Source: Embleya sp040629175 (GTDB lineage Bacteria; Actinomycetota; Actinomycetes; Streptomycetales; Streptomycetaceae). Taken from it: 64,000 nucleotides of DNA. The position numbers were made by a program, and so were the translations under genes. Positions 7,883 to 16,491 of the stretch are shown in pieces. Within the stretch, counting starts at the first letter, position 1. Each line of letters begins with the position of its first letter. The stretch is taken from NCBI RefSeq assembly GCF_040629175.1, contig NZ_JBEXUX010000022.1, positions 1 to 64,000 of the forward strand. Reading direction: 5' to 3'. Below the pieces are notes generated by a model that searched no databases, was not told the origin of the DNA, and saw only the letters and a program-made list of their open reading frames with translations.

Positions 7883-10429
7883 TCAGCCCTGCGCCATCGC
7901 CACCGGCCCGGTCCGCAACGCCCGCCACGTGGGCAGCAACGTCGCCGCGAAGGTGAGCGCCGCCGCCGTACCGACCACCGCCGCGTAGATGCCGATCGGC
8001 CCCGTCGGCAACCACGAGTCGGTGAGCGACAGGCTGAACGGGACCACCGCCGCGGCCGCCGCGACGGTGCCCAGGATCACGCCGATCAACGTGGTGAGCG
8101 CCGCCTCGACCGCGGACATGTGCATGATCTGGGCCCGGGTCGCGCCGTTGAGGCGTTGCAGGGCGAACTCGCGGCGCCGGTTGTGCGTGGCCAGGATCAG
8201 CGAGTTGACCAGGGACAGCGCGGTGTACAGGGTCAACATGCCGATGATCAGGTAGTTGGCCCACGCCTGGGTCTTGGATTCCTCGGCGTGCGTCTCCAGC
8301 AGCGCGTCCCGGGAGGCGGCACGAACTCCCGGATGTTCCTTGGCCCATGCCCCCAGCGAGGCGACCAGACGGTCGGCGTCGGTGCCCGGTGCCGCGCGGA
8401 TCAGGATCTGCGCGGGCAGCCCATCGGTGGTGTGCGGCGCGAGCAGCGACACCGGCAGCAGCAACGAGTCGTAGCCCGGCCGGCTCCCGAACAGCGCGAC
8501 CACCCGAACGTCGGCCGAACTCCCGTCGCCCAGCCGCAGCCGGATCGTGTCGCCGAGCCCGCGGTGGATCGAGCGGGCCAGGCTCTCGGGCAGCGCCACG
8601 GTATTGCCGCGCAACTCGGTCAGCGACCCGGAGGTGGCGCTCACCCCGGTGGTGGCGAGACCGAACTCGGTGTCGATGCCCTGGAGTCGCAGGCCGTGTC
8701 GACCGTCCGGCGCGGTCCGCGGCTGCTCGATGAAGCCGGCACTCGCGGTGTACGCACTCGCGCTCGCGACGCCGGGAATCGTGCGCACCCGGTCGACCAG
8801 GGCCGGGTCGAGGCCGCCGCCCGCACCGGTCAACACCGCGTCGGCCCGCAGGGTTTCCGTGTACACGCGTTCGGCGTGCGTGGTCGTGGTGGTCTGCAGG
8901 TACAACTCGCCGGTGCTGATCGCCACCGCGAGCATGATCGGCGTCACCACGGCGGCCGTCCGTACCGAGGTGACCCGCGAGCCGAGCATCGCGATCCGGC
9001 CGGACTCGCCGGTCAGCGCGCCCAGCGGGCCGGACAACATCCGGGTCAGCAGCTTGGTCAGGCCGGGGGCGAGCAGGGCCAGGCCGATCGCGGCGCAGAT
9101 CACCGCCGGGCCCGCGGTGCTCGCGGCCACCGGACCCTCCAGGACGTACACCGTGACCAGACTCAGAGCGGTGGCGCCGGCCAGCGCGAGCAGCGCGAAC
9201 GCGAGCCGGAACCAGTTGAACCAGCGCGGCTGGAAGGCGGATTCGGCGAGTGCCTCGGTCGGCTTGGCGGTCACCGCGCGCCGCGCGCCGACGAAGCCGC
9301 CGACCAGCGCGGTCAGCAGCACCGCGCCCGCCGCGGCCACCGCCGGGATCCAGCCCTGCTCGAACTCCACGGTCTCGGCGACCATGTCCGAGGCGACCAG
9401 CCGGTCGAAGAGCACCCGGCCGGCCGCCGGCCCGGTGAACCAGGCCACGCCCGCCGCCAGGACGGTCACCAGGAACGTCTCGCCGAGCAACATCCGGCGC
9501 AACTGGCGGGGCGTGGCGCCGATCGCGCGCATCAGCGCGAACTCGCGCCGGCGCTGCTGCACGGACAGCCCGATGGTGCCGGCCACCACGAACACCGCGA
9601 CCGAGACCGCCAGGCCGCCGAAGACGCCGGCGAGGGAGATCAGGTCCGACTTGTTCGCCAGGATCTCGGGGTGCTCGACCGCGCCGCGATCGTCACCGGC
9701 CAGGATCCGGACGTGATGGTCGTGCAGTGCCCCGGCGACCCGCTTGCGCAGCGCGCCGAGATCGCTACCCGGGGCGGCCACGATCGCGATGTCGGCGACG
9801 GTGCCGGCGGGCGTCGCGAGCCGGTCCGCCTGCGCCGCCGCGAAGAACACGCCGGCCTGCGAGACGGTACGCGCGGCCCGGGCGATGCCGCTGACCCGGT
9901 ACGCGCTCGCGCCGCCGTGCGCGGCGATCTCGACCCGATCGCCCACGGCCACCCCGGCGCGGCGCGCGAGCGTACTGTCCAGCACCACCTCGTCGGCCCC
10001 GACCGGCGCGGCGCCCTGCGCGAGCAGGTACGGCGTCAGGGCTGCGGAATCCCACGCGTGGCCCTGCGCCCCGTGGTTGCCGGCGGGGCCGATCAGCGCG
10101 GCCTCGAAGGTCTGTTCGCCGACCGCCGCCCGCACCCCCTCCAACGCCCGCACCCGAGCCACGAGCCCCACGGGCAACGGGGTGCGCTCGGCCAGTGCGA
10201 AGTCCCGCTCGCGGTCGCCGGAACCGTCGCGCGGACCGGTGAAGGTGGGATCGCCGATCACCAACAGCGAAGCCTGCGCCAGGCGTTGCGGCGGCGCGTT
10301 GTTGCGGACCCCGGTTTCGAGCAGCCCGCCACAGGCCATCACCACGGTCGCGCCGAAGCACAGCGCGATGAAGGTGGCCACGAAGCCACCGGCCCGAAAG
10401 CGCAGCGTGCGCAGGGCGAGCCCCCACAT
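7883..10429 (-). CDS. FtsX-like (MacB-type) ABC transporter permease
   Basis: 848 residues from ATG 10429, which overlaps the stop of the ATPase gene (ATGA). A first TM helix lies near residues 13-38 (FVATFIALCFGATVVMACGG). A periplasmic-type MacB_PCD region follows, then a three-span FtsX domain (about 265-385, including SVQQRRREFALMRAIGATPRQLRRMLL), two central spans, a second extracytoplasmic domain and a C-terminal FtsX domain (NRRREFALQRLNGATRAQIMHM). Two FtsX modules in one chain are typical of the large actinobacterial MacB/LolE-like permeases. These systems export or extract lipids, peptides or antibiotics mechanically; the substrate cannot be told from sequence. Confidence 0.92.
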   Translation of the reverse strand: MWGLALRTLRFRAGGFVATFIALCFGATVVMACGGLLETGVRNNAPPQRLAQASLLVIGDPTFTGPRDGSGDRERDFALAERTPLPVGLVARVRALEGVRAAVGEQTFEAALIGPAGNHGAQGHAWDSAALTPYLLAQGAAPVGADEVVLDSTLARRAGVAVGDRVEIAAHGGASAYRVSGIARAARTVSQAGVFFAAAQADRLATPAGTVADIAIVAAPGSDLGALRKRVAGALHDHHVRILAGDDRGAVEHPEILANKSDLISLAGVFGGLAVSVAVFVVAGTIGLSVQQRRREFALMRAIGATPRQLRRMLLGETFLVTVLAAGVAWFTGPAAGRVLFDRLVASDMVAETVEFEQGWIPAVAAAGAVLLTALVGGFVGARRAVTAKPTEALAESAFQPRWFNWFRLAFALLALAGATALSLVTVYVLEGPVAASTAGPAVICAAIGLALLAPGLTKLLTRMLSGPLGALTGESGRIAMLGSRVTSVRTAAVVTPIMLAVAISTGELYLQTTTTTHAERVYTETLRADAVLTGAGGGLDPALVDRVRTIPGVASASAYTASAGFIEQPRTAPDGRHGLRLQGIDTEFGLATTGVSATSGSLTELRGNTVALPESLARSIHRGLGDTIRLRLGDGSSADVRVVALFGSRPGYDSLLLPVSLLAPHTTDGLPAQILIRAAPGTDADRLVASLGAWAKEHPGVRAASRDALLETHAEESKTQAWANYLIIGMLTLYTALSLVNSLILATHNRRREFALQRLNGATRAQIMHMSAVEAALTTLIGVILGTVAAAAAVVPFSLSLTDSWLPTGPIGIYAAVVGTAAALTFAATLLPTWRALRTGPVAMAQG

Positions 10430-11262
10430 CAGCGGACCCTGCCGATCGGCCCGGGTCGGCCCGGCCCCGGCGCGTCCGCGAACGCGCCCAGGTGGGTCAT
10501 CCGCTCGGCGATGGTGTCCGCCGTCGGCGCGCTCACCCGGTCCGCGATCCGGCCGTCGGCCAGGAAGACCACGTGGTCGGCATAGGAGGCGGCGACCGGG
10601 TCGTGCGTGACCATCACGACGGTTTGGCCGTCGATCCGTACGGATTCCCGGAGCAGGCCGAGCACCTCGGCCGCGGTCCGGGTGTCCAGCGCACCGGTCG
10701 GCTCGTCCGCGAACAGCACGGCGGGCCTCACGACGAGCGCGCGAGCGATCGCGACCCGCTGCTGCTGGCCGCCGGACAACTCGTGCGGTCGGTGTCGGGC
10801 CCGGTCGGTAAGGCCCACGTGCGCGATCACCTCGGCGACACGCCGGCGGTCGGCGCGTTTGCCCGCGAACCGCATCGGCAGCGTGATGTTCTGTTCCACA
10901 GTGAGCGTGGGCAGCAGGTTGAACGCCTGGAAGACGAAGCCGATGCGTTCCCGGCGGAGCTTGGTCAGCGCGTTCTCGTTCAACTCGGCGAGGTCCTGGC
11001 CGGCCACCGTGACCGTGCCCGACGTGGGTCGGTCCAGACCGGCCGCGCAGTGCAGGAAGGTGCTCTTGCCGGAGCCGGACGGGCCCATCACGGCGGTGAA
11101 CGAGCCCTGCCCGAACGTGATGTCGACCCCGTCGAGGGCGGCCACCGACGCGGAGCCCCGGCCGTGGACCTTGCGCACCGCGTCGAGCCGGACGGCCGGC
11201 GGGCCGGCGCCCTCCCACTCGGCCGGCGCCGTGTACCACTCGTGTGTCGGTTGCCCGCCCAC
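10429..11262 (-). CDS. ABC transporter ATP-binding protein, MacB/LolD type
   Basis: 277 residues from GTG 11262. Walker A GPSGSGKST (about residues 60-68), Q-loop FQAFNLLPTLTVEQN, signature LSGGQQQRVAIARAL, Walker B VLFADEPTGALD and switch His in VMVTHD are all intact. This is the MacB/LolD subfamily, which pairs with FtsX-like permeases; the gene is translationally coupled to the permease. The C-terminus carries a short Pro/Gly-rich tail (GPGRPGPIGRVR). No sensor kinase or response regulator lies next to it. Confidence 0.94.
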   Translation of the reverse strand: MGGQPTHEWYTAPAEWEGAGPPAVRLDAVRKVHGRGSASVAALDGVDITFGQGSFTAVMGPSGSGKSTFLHCAAGLDRPTSGTVTVAGQDLAELNENALTKLRRERIGFVFQAFNLLPTLTVEQNITLPMRFAGKRADRRRVAEVIAHVGLTDRARHRPHELSGGQQQRVAIARALVVRPAVLFADEPTGALDTRTAAEVLGLLRESVRIDGQTVVMVTHDPVAASYADHVVFLADGRIADRVSAPTADTIAERMTHLGAFADAPGPGRPGPIGRVR

Positions 11263-11548
11263 GTCGATTCTCCCGCCGATCCGGCCGCCACCCCGTGTAC
11301 GGCACCGGGTCCAACGCTAGGAGCGCGAATCGCCCCTGCCCATGGGGTCGGCCACCGTCCGAGGGTGGGGCCGGCCCCACCTGCGCCCCCGGCGGGCCGG
11401 GTCCGCCGAAGCCGCTCGCGGGCCGGAAATCGGGCCCCGCCTGGGCCGAAGTGTGTACGCCGGGTCGTCCTCGCGGAGGGCGTGCCGGCCCCGGCCCCGG
11501 ACCTAGCCTCGTGGGCATGTCCGCAGGTCGAGTGGAGGAGGGAAGAAC

Positions 11549-11761
11549 ATGACGAAGGCACGCGGTTCGTTGACGGCCAGCCTGGCGAGCGCGCTGGTGG
11601 GCGCGGCCCTGAAGCTGTTCGCGGACGACGTCGACACACCCGTGATCGCGCTCGGGAAGATCGGCGTCGTGCTGCTGATCGTCGGCATCGCCGAAGTGCT
11701 GTACGGGCTCTACCGGTTGACCCGCGAGGCCGGGGAGGCCCGGGAGGCCCGAAAGCCCTGA
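11549..11761 (+). CDS. Small two-span membrane protein (DUF5708-like)
   Basis: 70 residues. A short amphipathic N-terminus leads into two hydrophobic segments (about 9-25 and 36-53, with LGKIGVVLLIVGIAEVLYGLY) and a charged C-terminal tail (TREAGEAREARKP). The pattern resembles the small Streptomyces DUF5708 proteins; that assignment is from memory. ATG 11549 has GGAGGG(A) 9-12 nt upstream. Function unknown. Confidence 0.7.
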   Translation: MTKARGSLTASLASALVGAALKLFADDVDTPVIALGKIGVVLLIVGIAEVLYGLYRLTREAGEAREARKP

Positions 11762-11835
11762 CCGGGTGCGCCGAGCGCGGCGAACGGCCCGGTGATCGCG
11801 TCCCGACTGCTTTCCGGTCGCTTCCCGATCGCTTC

Positions 11836-11881
11836 GGTGATCGGTTCGGTGACCGGCCCGGCGATCGGCCCGCCGATCACC
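11836..11881. terminator. Possible convergent terminator / repeat-rich spacer
   Basis: Arms GGTGATCGG (11836-11844) and CCGATCACC (11873-11881) are exact complements with a 28-nt loop that itself contains several CGATCGGC/ACCGGC repeats. It lies between two convergent genes ending at 11761 and 11886. No T-run follows. Confidence 0.35.
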
Positions 11882-11885
11882 CCGT

Positions 11886-12623
11886 TCAGCGCACCTGCCG
11901 CCGCCCCGGCCGACGGTGCGCCACCCAACCCAGGATGCCCGCGCCGAGCAACGCCGAGCCCAGGAAGGCCGACAGCAACAGCCCGCCGCCCGAATCGTGC
12001 CCGCCCTGCCGCGTCACGGCCGCCGGCGCCCGCAGTTCGTCGACGCCGCGAGGCACGCCGAGCCGGCCCGTCCTCGGCTCGACCGCCCGTTCCGCCGCTC
12101 CCGGATCGGCCGCCACGTCGATCCGCACGGTCGCGGTGGCCTGGCGGCCGAGCCGGTCGACGATCGTGTAATGGAAGCCGTCGCGCCCGGCGAAGCCCGG
12201 CCCCGGCGTGTAGCGCAACACGGCCTCCGTCGTGCCCTCGTCCGGAGCGCCCTCGACGTCGAGGACCAGACCGTGCTCGGGATTGGTGTGCGACACCAGG
12301 GCCAGCCCCTCACCGGTGTCGCCGGCCAGCACCGGGACGTCCACCGACTGCCCGGCGCGAGTGCCGACCCGATCCGTGACGGCCCGCGGCGCGGCCGGCA
12401 TCGGCGCTCCGAACCCGCCGTTCGGCCGTACCCGGTCGACACGCGAGCCCGGAGCGGAGTCGCCGGCCGGGCCGGCGACCACGGGCGGCAGCGACGGGAT
12501 GGGCACCACGGCAACGGCGGGGCACCCGGCGCCCACACCGAACAACACCGCGCACCACACGAGCACCACACCGACTCGACGCATCCGGACGGCCGGTTCG
12601 GGTGTTCCGGAAACCGTGGCCAC
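11886..12623 (-). CDS. Secreted, membrane-anchored protein with Ig/cadherin-like domain
   Basis: 245 residues from GTG 12623, chosen for GGAGGA 4 nt upstream; an in-frame ATG lies at 12584. A signal sequence (MRRVGVVLVWCAVLFGVGAG) is followed by a Pro-rich linker. About residues 85-185 form a bacterial Ig/cadherin-like domain (VDVPVLAGDTGEGLALV, then YTPGPGFAGRDGFHYTIVDRLG). The tail has a TM helix (LLLSAFLGSALLGAGILGWV) and basic end, so it is a single-pass surface protein. It is divergent from the cobalamin-riboswitch transcript. No enzymatic motif seen. Confidence 0.75.
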   Translation of the reverse strand: MATVSGTPEPAVRMRRVGVVLVWCAVLFGVGAGCPAVAVVPIPSLPPVVAGPAGDSAPGSRVDRVRPNGGFGAPMPAAPRAVTDRVGTRAGQSVDVPVLAGDTGEGLALVSHTNPEHGLVLDVEGAPDEGTTEAVLRYTPGPGFAGRDGFHYTIVDRLGRQATATVRIDVAADPGAAERAVEPRTGRLGVPRGVDELRAPAAVTRQGGHDSGGGLLLSAFLGSALLGAGILGWVAHRRPGRRQVR

Positions 12624-12837
12624 ACAATCCTCCGGCACTCTGGTCCGGACACGGCCGGATCTGGGATGGGTCGGCCGGCGCCCGCCGGATCCGATGCCGG
12701 CCGAGGGAGCCGCTCTCGAACCCCGATCCTGTGCGCAGTGCCCACCGGTTCGCGACGCGGCACGCGGAGCGGCGGCGAGCTTCACCCACAAGCGTGGACC
12801 GACCGGGCCCGACAGTGGACCCGGCCCGGCGCGCGTG

Positions 12838-13001
12838 TCATGGTGGGAGGCGCTATGCGACGGCGGTACGAGGAAGTCGGTGTGAATCCGACGCGGTCCC
12901 GCCACTGTGATCGGGGAGCGACTCCCACACCGGCCACGACCCCGCGACGGGGTGGGAAGGCCGGGAGGAGCGAAGAGCCGAGAGCCAGGAGACTCACGTC
13001 G
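12838..13001 (+). promoter_or_regulatory. Cobalamin (AdoCbl) riboswitch
   Basis: Contains the classic elements in order: GGTACGAGGAAGTCGGTG with GAATCCGACGCGGTCCCGCC (about 12865-12903), the CACTGTGA element, a GGGTGGGAAGGCC segment, and the B12 box AGAGCCAGGAGACTC (about 12980-12994). It ends about 54 nt upstream of the adenosyltransferase start. Ends are approximate. In this class, high AdoCbl is expected to switch off the downstream genes. Confidence 0.93.
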
Positions 13002-13054
13002 TCGCCACCTCACCAACCGGGGCGGATTTCCCCGAGAGAGGCCGGTGCTGCGCC

Positions 13055-13645
13055 ATGTCCTTGGTACTGAGCCGGATCTACACCCGTACCGGCGATGCCG
13101 GTACCACCGCGCTGGGCGACAACTCCCGGACGCGCAAGACCGATCCGAGGTTGGCGGCCTACGCCGACACGGACGAGACCAACGCGGCGATCGGGGTCGT
13201 GCTCGCGCTCGGCGACCCGGAGCCGCAGACCCGTGCGGTGTTGGCCCAACTGCAACACGACCTGTTCGACGTCGGCGCGGACCTGTGCGCGCCGATCGCC
13301 GAAGGCGACACCCGGCTGCGGATCACCGAGGCCGACGTGGCCCGGCTGGAGGAGCACTGCGACGCGTTCAACGCGGAACTCCCCACGCTGCGCTCGTTCG
13401 TCCTGCCCGGCGGCAGCCCCGCCGCGGCCCTGCTGCACGTGGCCCGCACCGCGGCCCGGCGCGCCGAACGTTCGACCTGGGCGCTGATCGAGGCGGACGA
13501 ACCGGCGGCGGGTGGGTCCGCGACGGTGAACCCGCTCACCGCGCGCTACCTCAACCGGCTGTCCGACCTGCTGTTCGTGCTCGCCCGACGGGCCGACGCG
13601 GGTGGCGCGGGTGATCTGCTGTGGCGTCCGGGCGACAACCGCTGA
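13055..13645 (+). CDS. pduO: Cob(I)alamin adenosyltransferase, PduO type
   Basis: 196 residues. The N-terminal ATP-binding signature RIYTRTGDAGTTALG (about 7-21) is followed by the helical bundle with ADTDETNAAIG, LPGGSPAAALLHVARTAARRAER and LNRLSDLLFVLAR, all diagnostic of PduO-family ATP:corrinoid adenosyltransferases. It converts cob(I)alamin plus ATP to adenosylcobalamin. The cobalamin riboswitch in its leader fits feedback by the product. The following FhuF-like gene overlaps it or starts close behind. Confidence 0.95.
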   Translation: MSLVLSRIYTRTGDAGTTALGDNSRTRKTDPRLAAYADTDETNAAIGVVLALGDPEPQTRAVLAQLQHDLFDVGADLCAPIAEGDTRLRITEADVARLEEHCDAFNAELPTLRSFVLPGGSPAAALLHVARTAARRAERSTWALIEADEPAAGGSATVNPLTARYLNRLSDLLFVLARRADAGGAGDLLWRPGDNR

Positions 13646-14436
13646 GCGGTTCGGCGGCACGGCCCGAGGTCGGCGACGCGATGGCCCGAGTCGCCGAGGT
13701 GGGGCCCTACTTCGTGCTGCGGACCGGAGCGATTGCCGACGGCGCGGGCTTTCGGCCGTTGGTCGAGTTGTACGACCGCGCCGCGCCCGACGCGTGGGCG
13801 GCCCGGGTGGAGTACGTGCGGGGCCGGTTGCGCACCGACGAGCCGCGGGTCGCCGCGTCGATCCTGTACCTGGGCGTGGCCTCGCGGTTGTGGTCGGTGG
13901 CGCTCGGCGCGGCGGTGCTCGGTCGGGTCGTGCCGGACCTGGACCCGGTCCGGACGCACTGGCGCTTCCCGGCGAGCGGTGCGATCGAACTGTGGGCGCC
14001 GGATCCGATCCCGACGCCGGTGCTCGCGGACCGGGCCGGGATCGACCGGGTGTACGCCGCGGTGATGACCGCGCACCTGGTGCCGCTGGCCCGGGCCACT
14101 CGGGCGGTGGTGCCGATCGCGGAGCGCCTGCTGGCCGGCAACGCCGCGTCGGCGCTGGTCGGTGCGGCCCGGGTGCTGCACCGGCACCCGGCGCCGGACG
14201 AGCCGGAACTCGTGACGACGACCCGGTCGTTCGCCGACGGTCTGTTGGCCACGGGCCTGCTGCGAGGGAGTGGGCTGCACGGCGCCCTGGGCGCGTTCCG
14301 GCGCACCACGTGCTGCCTGTACTACCGGATTCCCGGCGGCGGTACGTGCGGCGACTGCGTCTTCCACGACAAGCCGCCGCAACCGACCCGGGTCCGGATC
14401 GGGTCGTCGGCGCGCGGGCGTGACGGCGCACACTGA
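13621..14436 (+). CDS. FhuF-like [2Fe-2S] iron-reductase-family protein
   Basis: 271 residues from GTG 13621 (overlapping the adenosyltransferase by 25 nt); ATG 13681 is a good alternative giving MARVAEVGPYFVLRTG. The C-terminus has the FhuF signature Cys-Cys-x10-Cys-x2-Cys (TTCCLYYRIPGGGTCGDCVF), which binds a [2Fe-2S] cluster in ferric-siderophore reductases. No siderophore gene is near. Its place behind the B12 riboswitch and adenosyltransferase suggests, as inference, a redox role linked to cobalamin, for instance reduction of Co(II) before adenosylation, or an iron gene that shares the transcript by chance. Confidence 0.85.
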   Translation: MASGRQPLSGSAARPEVGDAMARVAEVGPYFVLRTGAIADGAGFRPLVELYDRAAPDAWAARVEYVRGRLRTDEPRVAASILYLGVASRLWSVALGAAVLGRVVPDLDPVRTHWRFPASGAIELWAPDPIPTPVLADRAGIDRVYAAVMTAHLVPLARATRAVVPIAERLLAGNAASALVGAARVLHRHPAPDEPELVTTTRSFADGLLATGLLRGSGLHGALGAFRRTTCCLYYRIPGGGTCGDCVFHDKPPQPTRVRIGSSARGRDGAH

Positions 14437-14620
14437 CCGCGTACGATCGCCCGCTCGGCCCCCGGGACGCGCTCCGGATCCGGCCGAGCGGGTGATCCAT
14501 CGGACACGCCGCCGCGCATCCGGGTGACATTCCCGGATCTGCGGCGCGGACTTTCCTAGCCTCGTCCCGGAGACACCGATTCCGGCATCGACGCACCGAA
14601 CGCCGGGACCGTGTCCTCGG

Positions 14621-14648
14621 TCCTGCCGGGTCTGCGCCCCCGGCAGGA
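14621..14648. terminator. Perfect 10-bp hairpin in the 14437-14779 spacer
   Basis: Arms TCCTGCCGGG and CCCGGCAGGA enclose an 8-nt loop; no T-run follows. The 343-base spacer otherwise holds only a possible -10 TAGCCT near 14556. The hairpin could end the riboswitch transcript or sit in the leader of the next gene. Confidence 0.45.
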
Positions 14649-14779
14649 TCGGGGAGACGGCCCCGGCCGTCGAAGGGCCGCCGAGGACGAATGACCGGCC
14701 GCTCGCCGGGCAGACGTAGGGCGCGCGGTCCTCGGCGATGACGCGAGGACATCGAGACCGTGAAGAGGAGTACGCACCG

Positions 14780-15619
14780 ATGAGTACCCCAGGCCGAGAG
14801 CCCGGCGGCAGGTCCGCGTCGCGCGAGCCCGACGAGATTGCCGTCGACCCGACCGTGCCACCGCCCGCCGATTCCGTCGTCGAACCCCGCGTGCCGTCCG
14901 AGCTTCCCCGGCAGGAGCGCACACCCGGCCACAAACAGGAGCAAGTGGACCACGCCGTGGAGGAGTTGACCCAGGCCGAGCCGCCCGAGGCGATCCACCG
15001 CAAGGTCGGCGAGGCGGCCGAGCGGATCGACCGCGCCGCGCCGCGCACCCGGCGCCGGGCGCAACGGATCGCGGCCGCCGTGGCCGACCGGGCCGAGTCG
15101 GCCGAGGACGCGGTCCGCGACCGGGCCGACCAGGCCAAGGAGACCACCCGACACAGGACCGCGCAGGCCAAGGAGGCCGCCGTGCACCGCGCCGAACAGG
15201 CCAAGGAGACCGCCGGACATCGCGCCGAACAGGCCAAGGAGGCCGTCGAGCGCCGGGCCGAGCAGGTCAAGGAGGCCGCCGGTCACCGGGCCGAACAGGC
15301 CAAGGAAGCCGCCGGCCACCGTGCCGAACAGGTCAAAGAGGCCGCCGGCCACCGCGCCGAGCAGGTCAAGGAAGCCGCCGGCCACGGCGCCGCCCGGGCC
15401 CGCGAGGTGGCGGGAAACCGGGTCGGCCACGCCAAGGACCGCACCGTCGAGGTCGGCCACGCGGCCGGCAACCAGCTCTTCGACCACACCCCCGACCCGC
15501 TCCGGCACGCGAGCCTGGCCGGCGCGGCGGAGGTCCGCAGCCGTCCGATCCCCGCCGCCATCGCTGCGGCGACGACCGTCCTGGTCCTGATCTGGGCGCT
15601 CCGCAGGTCGCGCCGATAG
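14780..15619 (+). CDS. Membrane-anchored protein with tandem 11-residue LEA-like repeats
   Basis: 279 residues from ATG 14780 (GAGGAG upstream). Residues about 1-60 are disordered and acidic. About 113-222 comprise roughly ten consecutive 11-residue units of consensus GHRAEQAKEAA, strongly predicted helical. The C-terminus has one hydrophobic span (IPAAIAAATTVLVLIWAL) followed by RRSRR, so the repeat rod is probably anchored to the membrane. The 11-mer periodicity and Ala/Lys/Glu/Gln content resemble group-3 LEA proteins and apolipoprotein-like amphipathic helices. The overall plan is also reminiscent of DUF3618 proteins, but the DUF3618 N-terminal motif is absent. A stress or membrane-stabilising role is inference. 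Confidence 0.75.
   Translation: MSTPGREPGGRSASREPDEIAVDPTVPPPADSVVEPRVPSELPRQERTPGHKQEQVDHAVEELTQAEPPEAIHRKVGEAAERIDRAAPRTRRRAQRIAAAVADRAESAEDAVRDRADQAKETTRHRTAQAKEAAVHRAEQAKETAGHRAEQAKEAVERRAEQVKEAAGHRAEQAKEAAGHRAEQVKEAAGHRAEQVKEAAGHGAARAREVAGNRVGHAKDRTVEVGHAAGNQLFDHTPDPLRHASLAGAAEVRSRPIPAAIAAATTVLVLIWALRRSRR
15117..15450 (+). repeat. Tandem 33-bp (11-codon) repeats
   Basis: About ten 33-bp units inside the previous gene; the best-conserved units (about 15270-15390) differ at only a few third positions, e.g. GCCGGCCACCGTGCCGAACA against GCCGGCCACCGCGCCGAGCA. This suggests recent expansion or homogenisation, and copy number may vary between strains. Confidence 0.8.
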
Positions 15620-15662
15620 GGACGAGGGCGCGACGACCCGCCGGCACCCGGCTCCCGGGCGC

Positions 15663-16436
15663 TCAGCCGGCCGACGCCTCCCGCGTCCACATCCGCAACA
15701 CCCGTCGGGTCGCCTCGTCCGCGCCGGGCCCGTACCTCGCGGGCGCCGTCGCGGCGATCGCGACCCGTACGTCCGCCTCCGACCGCCCCGCGCCCCGCGC
15801 GTACTCGGCCGGCAACGCGGCATTGAGCTCCGAGGCCGACTCCGGCTCGGCCGCGTGGGCCAGGATCAACCCGGTCAGGTCCTCGCCCGGCAGCCCGTAG
15901 CCCACATGCGACCAGTCCAACAGCACGAAGTCCTCCTCCCGCGCGATCAGATTCACCGGACGCAGATCCAGGTGGCACGGTACGTACGGCAGTTCGGCGG
16001 CGCGTTCCGCCAGCGGTCCGACCGGGGACGGGGGTTCGAACAACCAGAGTGGCGCGTCCGGGCGCGGCGCGGCCTGCGCGGCGCCGAGTCGGCGGGCGAA
16101 ATCGATCCATCGGGGCAGGTCCCACGTGGTCCCGGACCGCCCTCGCACGTAGTCGAGCCACAGCGCCACCGACCCGTCCGGTCGCCGGTCGGCCCGCAAC
16201 GCCCGGGGCGCGGTCAGCCCGAAGGCGGCGTACACGGTGGGCGCGAAGCCGCTCTCGTACGCCTCGACCTCACGGGCCCAGTAGCGCGGATTGGCGGACG
16301 CCGTACCGTCCGGCGTCGCGAGTTTGAGCACCGCGTCGGCGCCACTGCCGCGCACATGCCAGACGTCGGAGTGCGCGGACAGCGGCGCGGCGCCCAGCGG
16401 GGAGCCCAGTTCGGGCGGTACGGATTCGATACGCAC
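15663..16436 (-). CDS. Aminoglycoside phosphotransferase (APH)-family kinase
   Basis: 257 residues from GTG 16436; an RBS is not evident. The APH-type catalytic loop HLDLRPVNL begins at about residue 155, and LLDWSHVGYGLPGEDL supplies the metal-binding Asp, as in APH/HSK2/choline-kinase-like enzymes. The N-terminal lobe (SDVWHVRGSGADAVLKLAT) gives the glycine-containing strand and the ATP-binding Lys. The substrate is unknown: such genes are common in Streptomyces and act on antibiotics, sugars or amino alcohols. It is co-directional with the small membrane-protein gene upstream. Confidence 0.82.
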   Translation of the reverse strand: MRIESVPPELGSPLGAAPLSAHSDVWHVRGSGADAVLKLATPDGTASANPRYWAREVEAYESGFAPTVYAAFGLTAPRALRADRRPDGSVALWLDYVRGRSGTTWDLPRWIDFARRLGAAQAAPRPDAPLWLFEPPSPVGPLAERAAELPYVPCHLDLRPVNLIAREEDFVLLDWSHVGYGLPGEDLTGLILAHAAEPESASELNAALPAEYARGAGRSEADVRVAIAATAPARYGPGADEATRRVLRMWTREASAG

Positions 16437-16491
16437 CGGCGGCGGCGCGGGGGGCTCGCTCAGGGTCGCCTCCGGGACGGTGCGCCTGTGG

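Noticed and set aside
7883..11518. A 1211-codon minus-strand ORF spanning both ABC genes
   Set aside because: Its N-terminal third is the ATPase gene read in the wrong frame; the permease begins at ATG 10429 and the ATPase is separately coded with all ABC motifs.
11269..11548. Possible extra gene between the ABC ATPase and the small membrane protein
   Set aside because: ORFs here are Pro/Arg-rich without start signals; I see only intergenic DNA.
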